Below, piece by piece: positions 23,646 through 35,940 of a stretch of DNA of 60,000 bases. Position numbers and translations under genes: made by a program. Positions within the stretch are counted from its first letter, which is position 1, and every line of letters starts with the position of its first letter. The stretch comes from Polytrichum commune. Its lineage: Eukaryota; Streptophyta; Polytrichopsida; Polytrichales; Polytrichaceae. The stretch covers positions 30,601,666 to 30,661,665 of the forward strand of contig OX485807.1 of NCBI GenBank assembly GCA_950295325.1. Direction: 5' to 3'. Under the pieces are notes generated by a model, which had not been told where the DNA came from, searched no databases, and saw only the letters and a list, made by a program, of their open reading frames with translations.

Positions 23646-24738
23646 GACTGATGAAGAACCCATTTTCTAAGCAATCGCATTGCTCCATTCTCCTAAAACT
23701 CCTGACCGCTGCACATCCTCATTGTTGTCTAAACCAACCTTGAGTGTGCTTGATTGATAGTCGCCCTTTGCAAACTCGTGATATATGTTGACATCTCGTG
23801 TTTTTTTGATATTGAGAGCTTCCATGCTCTAATTTTCTCCAAACAAACATCGAGTAAACTTGGATTCTAGTTGGCTCATTTAGGACTCCAAATGTCCCCT
23901 TTGCAAACCTACCTCTTCCTTGTTCACTAAAAACTCTAACACAATACAAACCTGTCAACATGTTGTTTGTCATAATACTCCGTACTCTCCTTTTGACTCT
24001 AACATTCGTCATTTGGCTGGAATAAATGTGTCAAACATACTATGCGAGATGGAAGTTCATGATGATTAAGCTTACCATTATCTAGACTATAATGAGTGTA
24101 GGGAATTTTGAGATTCTCACGCATCTGATTTCTATAAATTATTAAAGAACCCAAGAAGGGAAATAAGAATAGGAAGTGACTCTTGGAGGACATGCTTTGC
24201 ATTTGGTCATCGTCAATAAGTACGATGGTGACGAGGGATGGTGATCCAAAGGATCGTACTCACTCATAATGCAATTCTATAGTCACCACACAAGCATGTC
24301 AAGTTATAATAAAATCCCATAACCACAACAACGGTTGAAAATTCATTGCCAAAAAGGAAAATAAAATAAAATATTGATAGTTGAGTCGAATATGTGTTTG
24401 ATATATTTCAAACAATAAGGTAGGTATTTGGATTATAGATATCTCAAGAAAGCAAAGGACATGTAGGAGAAGGGGTTGAAGGCACCCATTCCTCGTGTCA
24501 TCATGCCCCCCCCCTCCCCGGTTGAAGATGTAACGTCAATTAGTTCCATATTTGAGTTAGTATTCCCATTTTAAGCTAGCTACACTGGGACATGTTTTCT
24601 TAAAGATCAACATGCTCATTAATCACACTATTCATTTTGGGCCACCACACCTATGTCAAAAAAACAATTGGGTCAACTATGTAATGTTGGTTAATTTTTT
24701 GTATTGAATATATATGGTCATTATAGTTACATATGACA

Positions 24739-24781
<43 letters not shown>

Positions 24782-26150
24782 GCATACAACATGACGAAAT
24801 TGATTATTGACAAGCATGATGTGTATGAGTACGAGATTCATAGAAATGATTTGTACATAGACCGTATGATGGCCATCCATGTCATTTATATTGCTTATGT
24901 AGCCCGAGCTCTTGGTACAAATCAATATTGTTTAGAGACTTTCAGAACAATTTATGAAAAGACAAACCTCATTGTAATGTTGAGCTTGATGTCCTAGTAG
25001 GGAAATACCCTCATTACATAATTATTTAGTCATGTTTTCTAAGTTCACTCCTTCAAATTTGGATGGAAAAATGTGCATTTCACAAAATGATATATGGTCT
25101 TGAGTGGTTAGGGTAAATTCAATGGCTAGAACTTTGAATAAGGTTCCCGTTGGGGATGTAATGTGAAGTTGTGAACGGGGAGGGAATTGATAAACTTTCA
25201 GAACGTAGTTCTAATGAAACTAGAATAGATGCATCATGTTGAATAGAAAGAAAAAGAAAAAAAACCAACGTCGGGCAATCTGATGTGAATTTGAGCCCGT
25301 TGGTTCTGTCATGCTCAAGAATCTCATTGATGCAAGATGTAGTTTAATGCCCACCTTACAATGGGTGGGCTCTTGTTTGTAAAAATATTATCATGTTGAA
25401 TACATGTACACCTAGTGGGTATCTCATGCTTATACGTTTCACAATGGAGAGTGAGACTTGTTCAATCCGTTGAACATGCTTAGTGCTTGCTTTAATTATG
25501 GACATTAATTTTCATTTTGGAGGCTATGGAGCTACACCAAATCCACACTAGGTAACAATTGGTTAACAATGTAGATACAAATTATTTTTCAAACCATAGT
25601 AATTAGCATCTAAACTAACGATTGTAACTTTCACTTTCAATCAAAATTTATTCTAGTCAAAATGTTGCGAGTGTGAACATTGCTTTCATGCATTTACATG
25701 CTTGATGTGACACAAAGCTTCATGTGACAAGAACATAGGCCACAATCTCCAATGGAGGTCCAAGGTTTGCATCGATGTTGAACATGTATCATGTTTTTTT
25801 CAATACCATTTGTGTATCTATAATGAGGATATCATATTTTTGTGATATTAATAAGGTATGGACATTTGATGGTATTTTTGTTCTTGATATCATTCATGTC
25901 TATACATCATGCAAGAATCTTTGTGCTTAGGTAATATTGCCATGACATCAATAAAATTTCAGATTGATATTGACCCAAATAAAAATTGCACCTTCAAATA
26001 CTCACCAAATATCATTATTTGATTGGTAGTAAAATTTTGATACATACATGTAAGTTCATTGATAAATTCGTTGATGTTGATCATTGACACCATCCATTCA
26101 CCTACATATACTAGATAAACATTAGTTTGCACAATTTTGGGCTCACTTTC
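23646..26150. other. Intergenic, no gene seen
   Basis: AT-rich DNA with a C-run near 24507-24518 and the TC/TA microsatellite listed separately. Short open frames show no family resemblance. Confidence 0.45.
24739..24782. repeat. Compound microsatellite (TC)n(TA)n
   Basis: About 12 TC units followed by about nine TA units. No gene covers it. Confidence 0.95.
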
Positions 26151-26153
26151 CAT

Positions 26154-26392
26154 CGCTAGAAAAAAAGGTGCCCATTACAACCATCCGTTGCAACTTGGCC
26201 ATTGCAACTCGTGGCAAGAAAATGCATAATCAAATCATTGGGTTTTCAAGCAAAGGTTTTTGACAAACAATTTTTGGACAAAAGGTAACAAAAATCCTCC
26301 GGTTGACAACCAAAATGATTTATTTATGCATTTCCTTGCTATGAGTCACAATGACCAAGTCGCAGCAGATGGTTGCAAGTTTCCTTCTAGTG
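26154..26392. mobile_element. CACTA-like MITE, copy 1 (239 bp)
   Basis: A foldback element with arms of about 80 bp. The left arm, CGCTAGAAAAAAAGGTGCCC..., pairs with the complement of the right end ...AAGTTTCCTTCTAGTG. It is flanked by a 3-bp direct repeat, CAT, at 26151-26153 and 26393-26395. A 3-bp target duplication and a CACTA(G) terminus (read from the right end) are hallmarks of the CACTA/CMC superfamily. It is non-coding. A second copy of equal length is at 57893-58131. Confidence 0.8.
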
Positions 26393-26395
26393 CAT

Positions 26396-28597
26396 GCATG
26401 ATCTAAGACCATACACGCTTGAAACAAAATTCTAGAGCACTCATTGTTAGAGAAGGTGGAATGGACTCGGTTTGAGATCGTTCATTGGGTTCCAAAATTC
26501 TCTCACCCAATAGGTTCCCAACTTATCTCAAGGTAGATGGGTCTTAAATGGTTATTTTTTTCTTCCCAACTAGCCCACTTCTCCTAACCTATGAAACATG
26601 TATTTAGTATGAGATGGTTAGCAAATCCAAATCAAAACCACAACCACTTTCCTCGCAATGTTTCAAGTTCAAATGAATAACATTTTTTTCATTATCAAAG
26701 TGGGGATTCTCGTACTCATTAAATGATTAGATAGGCAACCCCCAATTATGTTGACTATTAAGCCTGGAACAATCATCATATTACAAGCATGTACTCCAAT
26801 TTGTTTCAAGCACATGTCCTTTTGGTATCCATTTTTGGTGCATCAGCTAAGCACATGCCACTCTAATACATGTGATTGATTAAGATCACTAACCGAATTA
26901 GGCATATCTACCTCAACAAGTAATTCAAAGTCTACAAACTCTCCACAAATTTTCACAACCAAAAGTGAATTTGTTTATGAAGTATGAGAGAGAGAGAGAG
27001 AGAGAGAGTCGATCGTAATGGCAAGCTTGTGTGGGGTCATATTTTTAATTTTTTGCTCCAATGGGAACACAATGTGAAAATAAATTTAACAAACTACAAT
27101 TTTTAATTAACATGTGCTAAAATCCAAGCCATAGCCTAGAAAATAAAGAAAGGAAGATTTTGAAAGACTATGGTCTAATAGGAAGGGTTGTAGCCCTAAG
27201 AAAGATACAAAGTGAGATGGAAGAAAATAGTAGGTGTTTTCTTTCTCAAGAGAGATCCAAAGATTATATTCTTTTAACTTTGGCCAAGAGGGCAATTATC
27301 TTACAATATATTAAGGACGAGGATTGATCATTGTTTATATCAATTTACCCTAGTTGAGAGGACTAGCGGTCATGTTCTTTGTAACAAGGAGTGATTCTTT
27401 AGGTGATCGTCTGCACACATGATTTTTTTTTATCAATTTAAGACATTACTTGAAAGAAAAGTGATTTTGAATAAATCTCTATGGTTGAGACTTTGATTTG
27501 TGTGACAATCAACAAGAATATGCAAGTGAAAATCTTGGGGAGGACATTCATTGCTAATCACATCTATGATTTCAGGTGGGTTGTCTATGATTTGTTGAAA
27601 GTTACTCAATCAATGGTTTGAGAGAAAACCAATTTGAATAAGAATAACCTACTAAGTTGTTATGGTGAGACTATTGTCTCCCATGTAATGTGAGTGATTC
27701 AAATAACCAAGTATTGTATGTTACCTTGGAAAGCTTTGTCATTGAGTTATTTGGATAAGAGTTCAACTATTAAAAAAACTACTCTGTTGGAGAAAGAAAT
27801 TCAACGATTATTTTGTGTTAAGATTAAATTATTCCAAGGATAGAGATGTGATTACTTGTAATTAATAAACTACTGAGAATTACCAAAATGGTATGAGATA
27901 GAAGATTGCCTACTAAATAAAGTAAGGTAAATTTTTGCTAGCAAATTGATTGTCAAATGAAAGATATCATGTAATTTAAGAGAACCCATTGAGGATTATA
28001 ATGATTTAGGGAGAATAACTCAAAACTAATAGTTTGAGAGAAGTATAGAGAATTGATTACAAGATGTAAGATTGCCTCGAGTATGTCTAACTTTGAAGGA
28101 TCTCACAAGATTATGTGATTGATGAGATTAATCCAAGTCACTTATTGATTTTCTAAAAGAGTATCATTCGACGCTCAAGGATGAGAACTTGAGAAAGACC
28201 ATTGTCTCAATGTGTTGATACATTCCCAAAAGAACTAATTTCCATAGTGTGTCATTGTAGTACAATTGCAAATCAAAAGTGTTTGTTAGAGATGGAACCC
28301 TTAAATATAGTAATGAAAAGTCAATAGATTTTGGAAGGCCAAGAGGTACCCATGAGAGACTGTGGACTATGGAAGCTTCCTAAGAAGTCCAAGAGGCGGA
28401 GAGGACCGTATCAAAGTAAGTTATGAAATCGACTAAGTGATTTTGGTCTACAATTGTGAGGTTAACTTATTCCATTAGGCCACAATATATAGATTTGAAT
28501 AGTGAGAGGAAATCATAAACTCATAACTCAAGACCATTGTTTGACAATAAATTAAAAATATATATAATCAAAGAAGATTAAGAATCATGTAAGGATG
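26396..28597. other. Intergenic, no readable gene
   Basis: It holds a (GA)n microsatellite at about 26985-27008. The stretch 27400-28560 is unusually purine-rich on the plus strand and reads as a heavily stopped former coding sequence, perhaps a decayed retroelement. No domain can be named. Confidence 0.4.
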
Positions 28598-29005
28598 ATT
28601 GCACTACCATTTCAAGTTACATTAATTTTTTTTAATAAACACAAAACTATCGACTACATCAAAGTGGCCTTGGCTTTGGTAAAGATACTCAAATGGATAG
28701 TTTATGCAAGTCTATTGTCAATGGTTGTCCCTATGCTTGAGCACTGCACTGTCAAACTATTTTCTAGGAAAATAGTGTGAGGTCGAGTGATTGTCATAAA
28801 ATGCATGTACTGTGACTGAGCAATTTTAAAATATTTTTGTTAATTTTTATGAATTGTGATTCTAACACTTAAAATAACACAACATAACCCTATGCTTGTC
28901 TTGATAAAACTAATATAAGACACTTAGATGATACATGGATCACTTTTCAAGTTTTCTTTGAGTGTTTCATTAGTTTTTGTCTTATCCAAATTCCTAACTA
29001 GAACT
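28598..29005 (+). repeat. Dispersed repeat, copy 2 (first at 19436-19900)
   Basis: Collinear with the 19.4-kb copy, starting at 'accatttcaagttacattaa' and ending at 'ttttgtcttatccaaattcctaact'. Small insertions and deletions separate the copies. Confidence 0.55.
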
Positions 29006-31600
29006 TATATGTGAACCCAAAACAAGTTTACAAAGAAAATTTATGGGACAAGTGTTGATGCCTCCTTTTAGAGGTGATCCCCATGGTCAACCAAAGACGA
29101 GAGAGAGAAAAAAGGGGGGTGGGGACATCGTTTATTGGCATTTTTTTTATTGTTATATAGATTTTTATGTATCATTGAGTATTTATCAAGAGTGGGTGTT
29201 GTTGGGGCATGATGTTTGTACTTGTTGCAATATGTGTTAGGTTCGATTCCTAATGCTAACCTTGAGGGGTTTTCTATCCCTTTATCTGGTAGATAAAATA
29301 AACATCATGTTGTGATATTCATTCTTGGATGTTTTGGTCTAGCGTGGGGTTTTGGGTGGTTTTCCAGTTTTCATTTGTTGAGAATGAGTAAGGTGAGATA
29401 CTTGATGGCTATTAAGTGATTATGTTGCATGCATGCATTGATGGGCATCATGATAATGTAGCATTGCTCAAATAAGTTGGTAACATTGTCTATGTGGATG
29501 ACTCCTTGAAGGCATGTTGTGAGGATAGTGAGTGTGACATACCATATAGCGTCTTTTAGAGTGTCCTCTAGTGTTTGGTATTTGCTTAATATTTCTTCTT
29601 TTGGGATGCGATGGTGGGTCACGGTCTTGGCAAAAGATAACTTCAGTGAATTGTAGGCTCAAGTTTTGAATGGTGTAGTGTGTAATTTATTTGGAAAGGT
29701 GGTAATGACCATGATGTCAAGTTTGAGTATGGCGAGACATTGGTATGACTTTGTAGTGCAAATGTAGGGGTATAGCCTTGTAGGGATTGTATTATCTAGA
29801 GGAGTTCCAATATAGACGCATGCATTCCATTATCATGGAAATCATGTTCCAAAATTGCTTGTGGTTTGAGTTAAGGGTTACTTCCTACTTAAGAAAAGAA
29901 GTTAACTGCTAGGAGTTAGATTAATATCAATTAGTTAACATTGTTAAATGATTAGATAATTCATGAAAACCCAACACGACATGTTGAAGAAAAATGAGAA
30001 GTATATTGAAAAATATTACCTATGGAGATGGTGTGGATGATGGCAATGCGTTGATGAAGGTGCATGATGTTTGATCAACGTGGCAACCAAACCCCCATGT
30101 TGTGGTAATTTTATCATAGATTTCTATATTATTTTAGTAAATTTTTCGAATATTTTATTTTAGCATCTTTCCAACAACACCTTATACGCCCAATTATGAG
30201 CTAGTATGAATTAGTTAGGAATTTTTAAAGTTTTGCCTAAAAATTATTATTGCGGCGATTTCCAACTCTGATAGGATTTTTCCAAGGTTTTGGAATTATT
30301 TAATTTATATTTCTCTTGAATAGCATTTTTCAATGGCTCTCCAATGGTATATCATACGTCCAACTTGGATTAATAATGAGGGAGATATAAATTTTCAACT
30401 AAAATTATGATATGTTGTAGTAAATTCCGTAAATTCAACCCCACCAATTAACAAATGAACGACGGTGAGGTGAATAAGTTAATTGTGCTTGAATAATATA
30501 TTGGATGCATATACTAGGAGTGATGGATAAAATTTTGATGAAGTTATCATGATTTAGGTTGGATGAAGAACAATTTTATGATGGATGAAATGATGGACTT
30601 AGGATGAATTTAGGGTGGTTTGCATAAATGAATAATGGTTGAGAAAATGTTATACATTTGGATGATTATAGGATATAGAAGGTCATTGCTTGGAGACACT
30701 AGTATAGTCCACCCATGTGGCCAATCTTGTGGGTTGTTACTTTGATTGGAGTAACATAAACATTGTGTATCAATTAATATTTTTTTCTAACCTTTGGTAG
30801 GAACAATCAATTTAATCAAACTCTCTATATTTACCTAATTTGGATCATTACTAATTACTAGATAGACACAACTACCTCTTTTGTTACCATATTGGTACCA
30901 ATGGCATGTATATGGTAGTAATTCATCCAATCACCGATAGTGGCATAATTGTATGTTGTTACCTCTTTCTCTACTACTTTATGATAAGTCTTAGAGGTGC
31001 CTTGAGACTACATGGCTGATACTAATGCTTCATATTGTTGTGTTTTCTTCATAGATCTCAATTGAACAAAGGACATACACTTGCCATCCATGAAAATCAC
31101 CAATTTTCCACCTTCGTCTATATGCTCATGTGGTACCACTCTCAAAACCAACTAAATCCCTAAATCCATTACAAACATATCTTAAAATCTATTGAAGTAA
31201 CCTTGGATATTCTCTAACCTTTGCATATTTAAAAGCATCAACAATATTGACACATTTTCTAGAAGAAAGAGACGAGGGTTCATGCAAAGTATTTGGGTTA
31301 GAACCAAGGAGTGCCAAAAGTTGTTGATCTATGAGGGGACGCAATTTATCGAATCCTTTGCAATGATGTTGTGATGCTTCGCAAACCTCAACCTCCAAAC
31401 CCTAAAATATTTGAGCTTGCTACTTCCCACAAAAGTGTAACCTTTGTTGTGGTCCCATCATGCTAAGCACCACTTATAATGTGCATGGCATTGCATGACC
31501 ACTCCACATACATCATGGACTTATAATGGGTTACTCAAATAACCCCAAACATTGTCCTCATTTGTAACCACACTAAACCCTAAACCATATAGTGTTTAGC
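29006..31600. other. Intergenic, no gene seen
   Basis: A B-box-like 'ggttcgattcc' lies at 29231-29241, but I see no A box or paired copy. The rest is AT-rich DNA with stop-ridden frames. Confidence 0.4.
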
Positions 31601-31609
31601 CTTGCAATG

Positions 31610-31870
31610 ACCATAACCATCCAAGAAGCGTAACCAAGAAGTAGGTGATTGTGGAAGGAACGTATCTCAAGAGATCGTAAATGTGGAAGGACCGTAATTG
31701 TGCAAGGTGTGTAACCATTGCCCTATGAGGACCGTAATTGTGGATTGAGTGTAACCATGAGGGACGCATAACCGTAAACGTGCTAGGAGCTAAAACCCTT
31801 CAAAGGTTGTAACCACAAAAATGGGTGTAACCCTAGACTACGTAAATGTGGAGCATCTGTAACCATCATG
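31610..31870. repeat. Degenerate short-unit repeat around 'gtaacca' and 'ggaccgtaat'
   Basis: The words 'gtaacca', 'cgtaa.tgtg' and 'ggaccgtaattgtg' recur every 15-35 bp across about 260 bp, giving a decayed minisatellite look. The same words begin more sparsely near 31560. No open frame or promoter is evident. Confidence 0.5.
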
Positions 31871-32881
31871 TTCCATGGAACTTGGTGCGACCACCAATTG
31901 TAATTGCCCACCTTCTGTAATTCTACAAGTAGTTTTAACCATGCGTGATAGGTTGTGCGTAGGCTTGTATAACTTTAGAAGGCTACAAAGGTTGAAGGGT
32001 TGTTCATGGTTTGGGAAGGACACCCCCATCCCCCACCCCCAAACAAAAGAAGAAGAAGAAGAAGAAAAAGAAACCTAGCAAGTTGGGGCCATCGCCCCCA
32101 AAAAAACTTAAGGCCAAGGAGGAAGCCGTGTAAGGAGAAAAACGTTATAGTGGACCATAAGGGCCCATTTCTAGAGGAGCCAACACATGTCCTATGGTTA
32201 AGTTTCATGACCCATATAATGTAAGGGCATGCAATTAGGTAAAACAATTAGAGAGAGAGGGAGATGTTTGTTTGGCCATAGGCATTGATTGAAACAAACA
32301 TAGTCCAACTAGGGAGCAAAAGTAAGTTACATTAGGAACATGTGAAGCAATTGATTTGAGATTTAGATCATCGTTGAGAGCCAAAACATGCAATAGGGAG
32401 TGACACTTGGGGTTAGGTGGGATATATATGCACAATCCTACCACGAGGTGTTAAAAATAAAGGTGTAGGGAGGAGGCCGACAAATCCATGTGAACATAAC
32501 TAGACTTTTGCGGTGTAGTCCTCATAATTTTTCTTTGACATTTAAATCTTGGGAGGAAACATAATTGTTGGAATATACCTTTTTGGATCCAAAAGTTTAA
32601 TTCAAGACCACCAAAACATTTAAGTTTTGGCAACTTTGTGTTGGATGTCTGGCTAAAGGCATGGCTTTTCATTTTGGTTTGTGATGCCATGAGATTGGGA
32701 TTTGGTGGCATGTGCCTCAGCAATATTTTAGACCTTGGACATCTAACTAAATGGGCTATTATTTAGGTAGCTTAAAGCTTTGACTAGCTAAAGTTATGTA
32801 GAAATTTGGTGCCTCAAAAGAATAGCTAGCTTAAACTAAATGCCATAATCCGGCCGAGGAAAGTTAGGCAGTTGAAGTTAG

Positions 32882-33283
32882 CTAATAACTAGTTGGAATT
32901 TGAATGTCATCTTCGGTGGAATGAATGATGTCATTACACCCAACCGGTCGTCTCTCAAGCCCGGACTCGTTGAAGCATCGATGTTTTTGAAATTGAACAT
33001 AAGCATGATTCCTAATAATCCAACAAATGTTGCGGAGTCTCCGATTTGGAACACCTTGATTCCATCTCAACCTGAATTGCCAAATGACATTGACGATTCC
33101 GATGATAATAAAAATGAAGATGAAGAAGATGATGATGATGATGATGATGATGACGATGATAATGATGATAATAACGATGATGACGATGAAGATAATGACA
33201 AAAATGATGATAATGATGATGATGAAGATGATAATCTATCATCAGTGCCAGTTGAAAGTGAGGAAGCCAACTATACATGTTGA
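32882..33283 (+). pseudogene. hAT-family transposase C-terminal relic with acidic tail
   Basis: The frame reads NVIFGGMNDVITPNRSSLKP then GLVEASMFLKLNISMIP, which matches the hAT dimerisation region (family pattern roughly S..G....RsSL.P..vE.l.FLk.N). It continues into a run of Asp/Asn/Glu about 55 residues long encoded by GAT-rich repeats (33110-33233), then ends at TGA 33281-33283. No ATG starts the frame, and no upstream BED zinc finger or catalytic RNase-H-like part is found, so it is a fragment. AGCTAGCTAA-type motifs cluster on both sides (32750-32870 and 33424-33485), as hAT subterminal repeats would. A possible right terminus is at 33485-33498 ('gacaaagaggggcc'). Confidence 0.65.
33110..33233 (+). 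repeat. GAT-rich trinucleotide tract
   Basis: Near-continuous GAT, GAA, AAT and GAC codons. They encode the acidic tail of the hAT relic and have probably expanded after it lost function. Confidence 0.85.
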
Positions 33284-33499
33284 TTTTAAGCCTTTCAATT
33301 TTCTTGTGCAACAACATGAAAATACAAAGCCAATCGAGTGCAATACAACCAAATGTATATTCTTTGGTTTTGTTTGAATGGATTTCTCTTTGGTTTAGAA
33401 TGAATATGCATGTCATACAATTTTTTAGCTAGTCGAAGCTGAGTGAAAATGAGAGTTCCGGAAAAGTTAGCTAGCTAAAGCTAAGCGACAAAGAGGGGC

Positions 33500-34832
33500 C
33501 TAGAAAATTCATTGGCTAACTGCACTTTGTTTCCACTACATGTTCATAATATCATATAGAAAGTTCATATCTCTTATGCTTAATTAACATGATTATAGGT
33601 TAGTAGGTAGTACATGTGTAACCAAAAAGTACAAGAAGTTACATCACAACTCACAAGTTATGGCTCGCCGCTCACTGCTTACATGACAACATTCCCCAAA
33701 GAGCGAGAATTTATTTTTATTTTTTTGAGTGACAAGTGAGATCGCCTAATATATAAATGAAACTACATTCCAGGTAAAAATAAAAATAAAAATTTATGGC
33801 TATTTAGAGGTAGTCAAAGTTGGTGGTTCAAGGGACATCCTCATCAATGCTCATGAATGACATTGAACAATCTATAATGCTTTGAATTTGATATTATTAT
33901 TTCCAATGATTTTGGGTTGCCCGAGAAATTTGTAAGCAAATCTTACACAACTTGGGGTGTAAAAGGTGCCTAAGCCCTAGGCAACCTAGGGTTGCCTGCA
34001 AGTTACCTAGACAATTCTTTAGGTATCATATGGTAATGCCTAGTCAAGTTATGATCACAATGCACATATAAGGGAAAACATTATGTATTTGTATCTCCTA
34101 ACTAAGACAATTGTGGCTGCAATGACACTCATGAGCTCCCTTAATCCTTAAATTTTATGGTGGCCAGGTAAATTCATCCATTATGGATGAATGAACTCTA
34201 GTAAAAACTACCCCAAAGGTTGATGATTGATTCATTCTAACATTACTTAATAACCAATTCGAGACATGTGATGCTATTTTTGGAACCAAATCAACTACAC
34301 TAATATTTGCAATTCGGTTTACATTCCACACCATTTTGAATATCTACTACCACAATAACAAAATACATAGTTTTATTTTCATCGTGGTTGCTATATGGAT
34401 GTTTAAACAAAGTTTTGAGATTTTGTGATTTGGTTTTGACCCAGGATAATTTGCATAGATAAAGAGGCAACCTATTTGAAGGCAACCTAAGCTTAATTGC
34501 ATATAACAATGTATAATATGTAAATATCATGCAATAGAATAGCGTGTTCACACCCCGAGTACGTGGATGAGATTATATGGATGCCATAATGGTCTAGCCA
34601 TTGACAACATTCCTACTTAGAACTAAACTTGCACAAGAAGTTTGAAAGATTGACTTTAAATTTATACCCACCCATCAAGAATGAAAGACAATGATAACTT
34701 AGAGCATGTTCACACTTACTGGTGTGGGTGACCAATGAACCATTCCTATCAGCAGGGACCACTTTTAGCTTCATTTTGAGCAATATTGGCCACTGGATGT
34801 AACCAATCCTCGTAGGAACCGTTCGTTGGTGG
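33500..34832. other. Intergenic, no gene seen
   Basis: AT-rich DNA between the hAT relic and the 34.8-kb foldback element. No coding frame or structured repeat is evident. Confidence 0.4.
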
Positions 34833-35225
34833 CAGTGTTCAAGATTGAAGTCTTCAATGCCCTTCAAATGCGATTTGGCCCTTCAAAATATACCTCTCTC
34901 AAGACAACCCTTCAATACGCAACCCCAAATTGAAAATGAAGACGTCACTTGAAGTCGTCAATATAATATGCATGTCACAAGAACCAACAAGCGTAAGGCA
35001 TTTGTCACTACAAGAAGTTGAGTTAGATGGTTGATTCTTAATTCTTCACATTGTATTGAAAACATGTAGCATATAATTCATGCACAAGTTCAATATGAGT
35101 TTTGTATTTCATTTTTATATTCTTGAATTAACGTCTTGGATTTGAACCGGCCCTTCAACTGACGAGCTGCAATTTGAGAGCCCTTCAAAATGAAACTCAT
35201 ATGAGGACTTCAATCTTGAACACTT
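34833..35225. mobile_element. 393-bp hAT-like MITE with 8-bp target duplication
   Basis: The left end cAGTGTTCAAGATTGAAGTC is mirrored by GACTTCAATCTTGAACACTt at the right end (35206-35225), a 19-bp terminal inverted repeat. GTTGGTGG directly repeats on both flanks (34825-34832 and 35226-35233), followed on the right by a further matching C. An 8-bp duplication with a C/TAGTG-type terminus fits the hAT superfamily. The word 'cccttcaa' recurs inside near both ends. It is non-coding. Confidence 0.8.
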
Positions 35226-35233
35226 GTTGGTGG

Positions 35234-35940
35234 CCCACACTAGTACAGTAGGTGGAGGTGGGCTATTAGCAACAATCAACTTGGACAAATAAGCGCGTGA
35301 GCAAGTACTGTAGGTGGTGTTCGTCATGTTAACCACTCGGATTCACTACGAGACTTGGGCTCCAAGTACTCCGCACTGTCGGGAATTTTGCTTGGGCAAT
35401 ACTTCTGTCACAGCGAACACTATGGCCAAATATATACAATAGTGCAGGGCAGCGGCACTTGTCATTAACATCATTAGCAGTGAGCACCGAGCTGGCACCA
35501 AATCGTCTAGGTGGTCTTTCAATCCAGCTTGAAGGTACTCACGCGGTACTCATGTGCTCGATTTTCGAAGAATCAGAGGATTCCAGCGCGTTTGTGGCGG
35601 GCCATGTGCGTGGTGGGTCCTTGTTTGGGGCTGCGAGCTAAGGTTAGTGCTCGCTCATTCATAAGGATTGTTGTGAGGTCTTGTCCTTAAATCAGCTCTA
35701 GTCCGACGAAACAGTTCTCAGTTCGCAGGTGCTTGGGCACGTCTCGATCCTTTCTTCTTTTTCGAGTTCATCTCTCAAGGAGGAGGAGCCAACGAGGGCG
35801 GTGCAGATCACAGATACTGTTACTTGTCTTGAGGCAGATTGGAGCGACCTACTTGTGCAGATTCGCCCCTCGCTCACCATAATCCCAGAAGACTTCCATC
35901 TTGTAGCATTGGAAGGGCGATTGCAGGCATTCTTAGGGCG
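35234..35940 (+). promoter_or_regulatory. Upstream region and probable 5' UTR of the DUF2828 gene
   Basis: Base composition rises from AT-rich to about 50% GC toward 35941. The reading frame of the gene is open back to 35839, but no ATG lies in that extension, so it is taken as leader. A 60-codon frame at 35459-35641 has no family resemblance and is not called. Confidence 0.4.

Noticed and set aside
29231-29241. B-box-like ggttcgattcc, possible tRNA or SINE
   Set aside because: No A box at the right distance, no acceptor or anticodon stem, and no second copy in the window.
31189-31398. 69-codon minus-strand frame
   Set aside because: No recognisable domain; surrounding frames are full of stops and no start context or splice sites support it.
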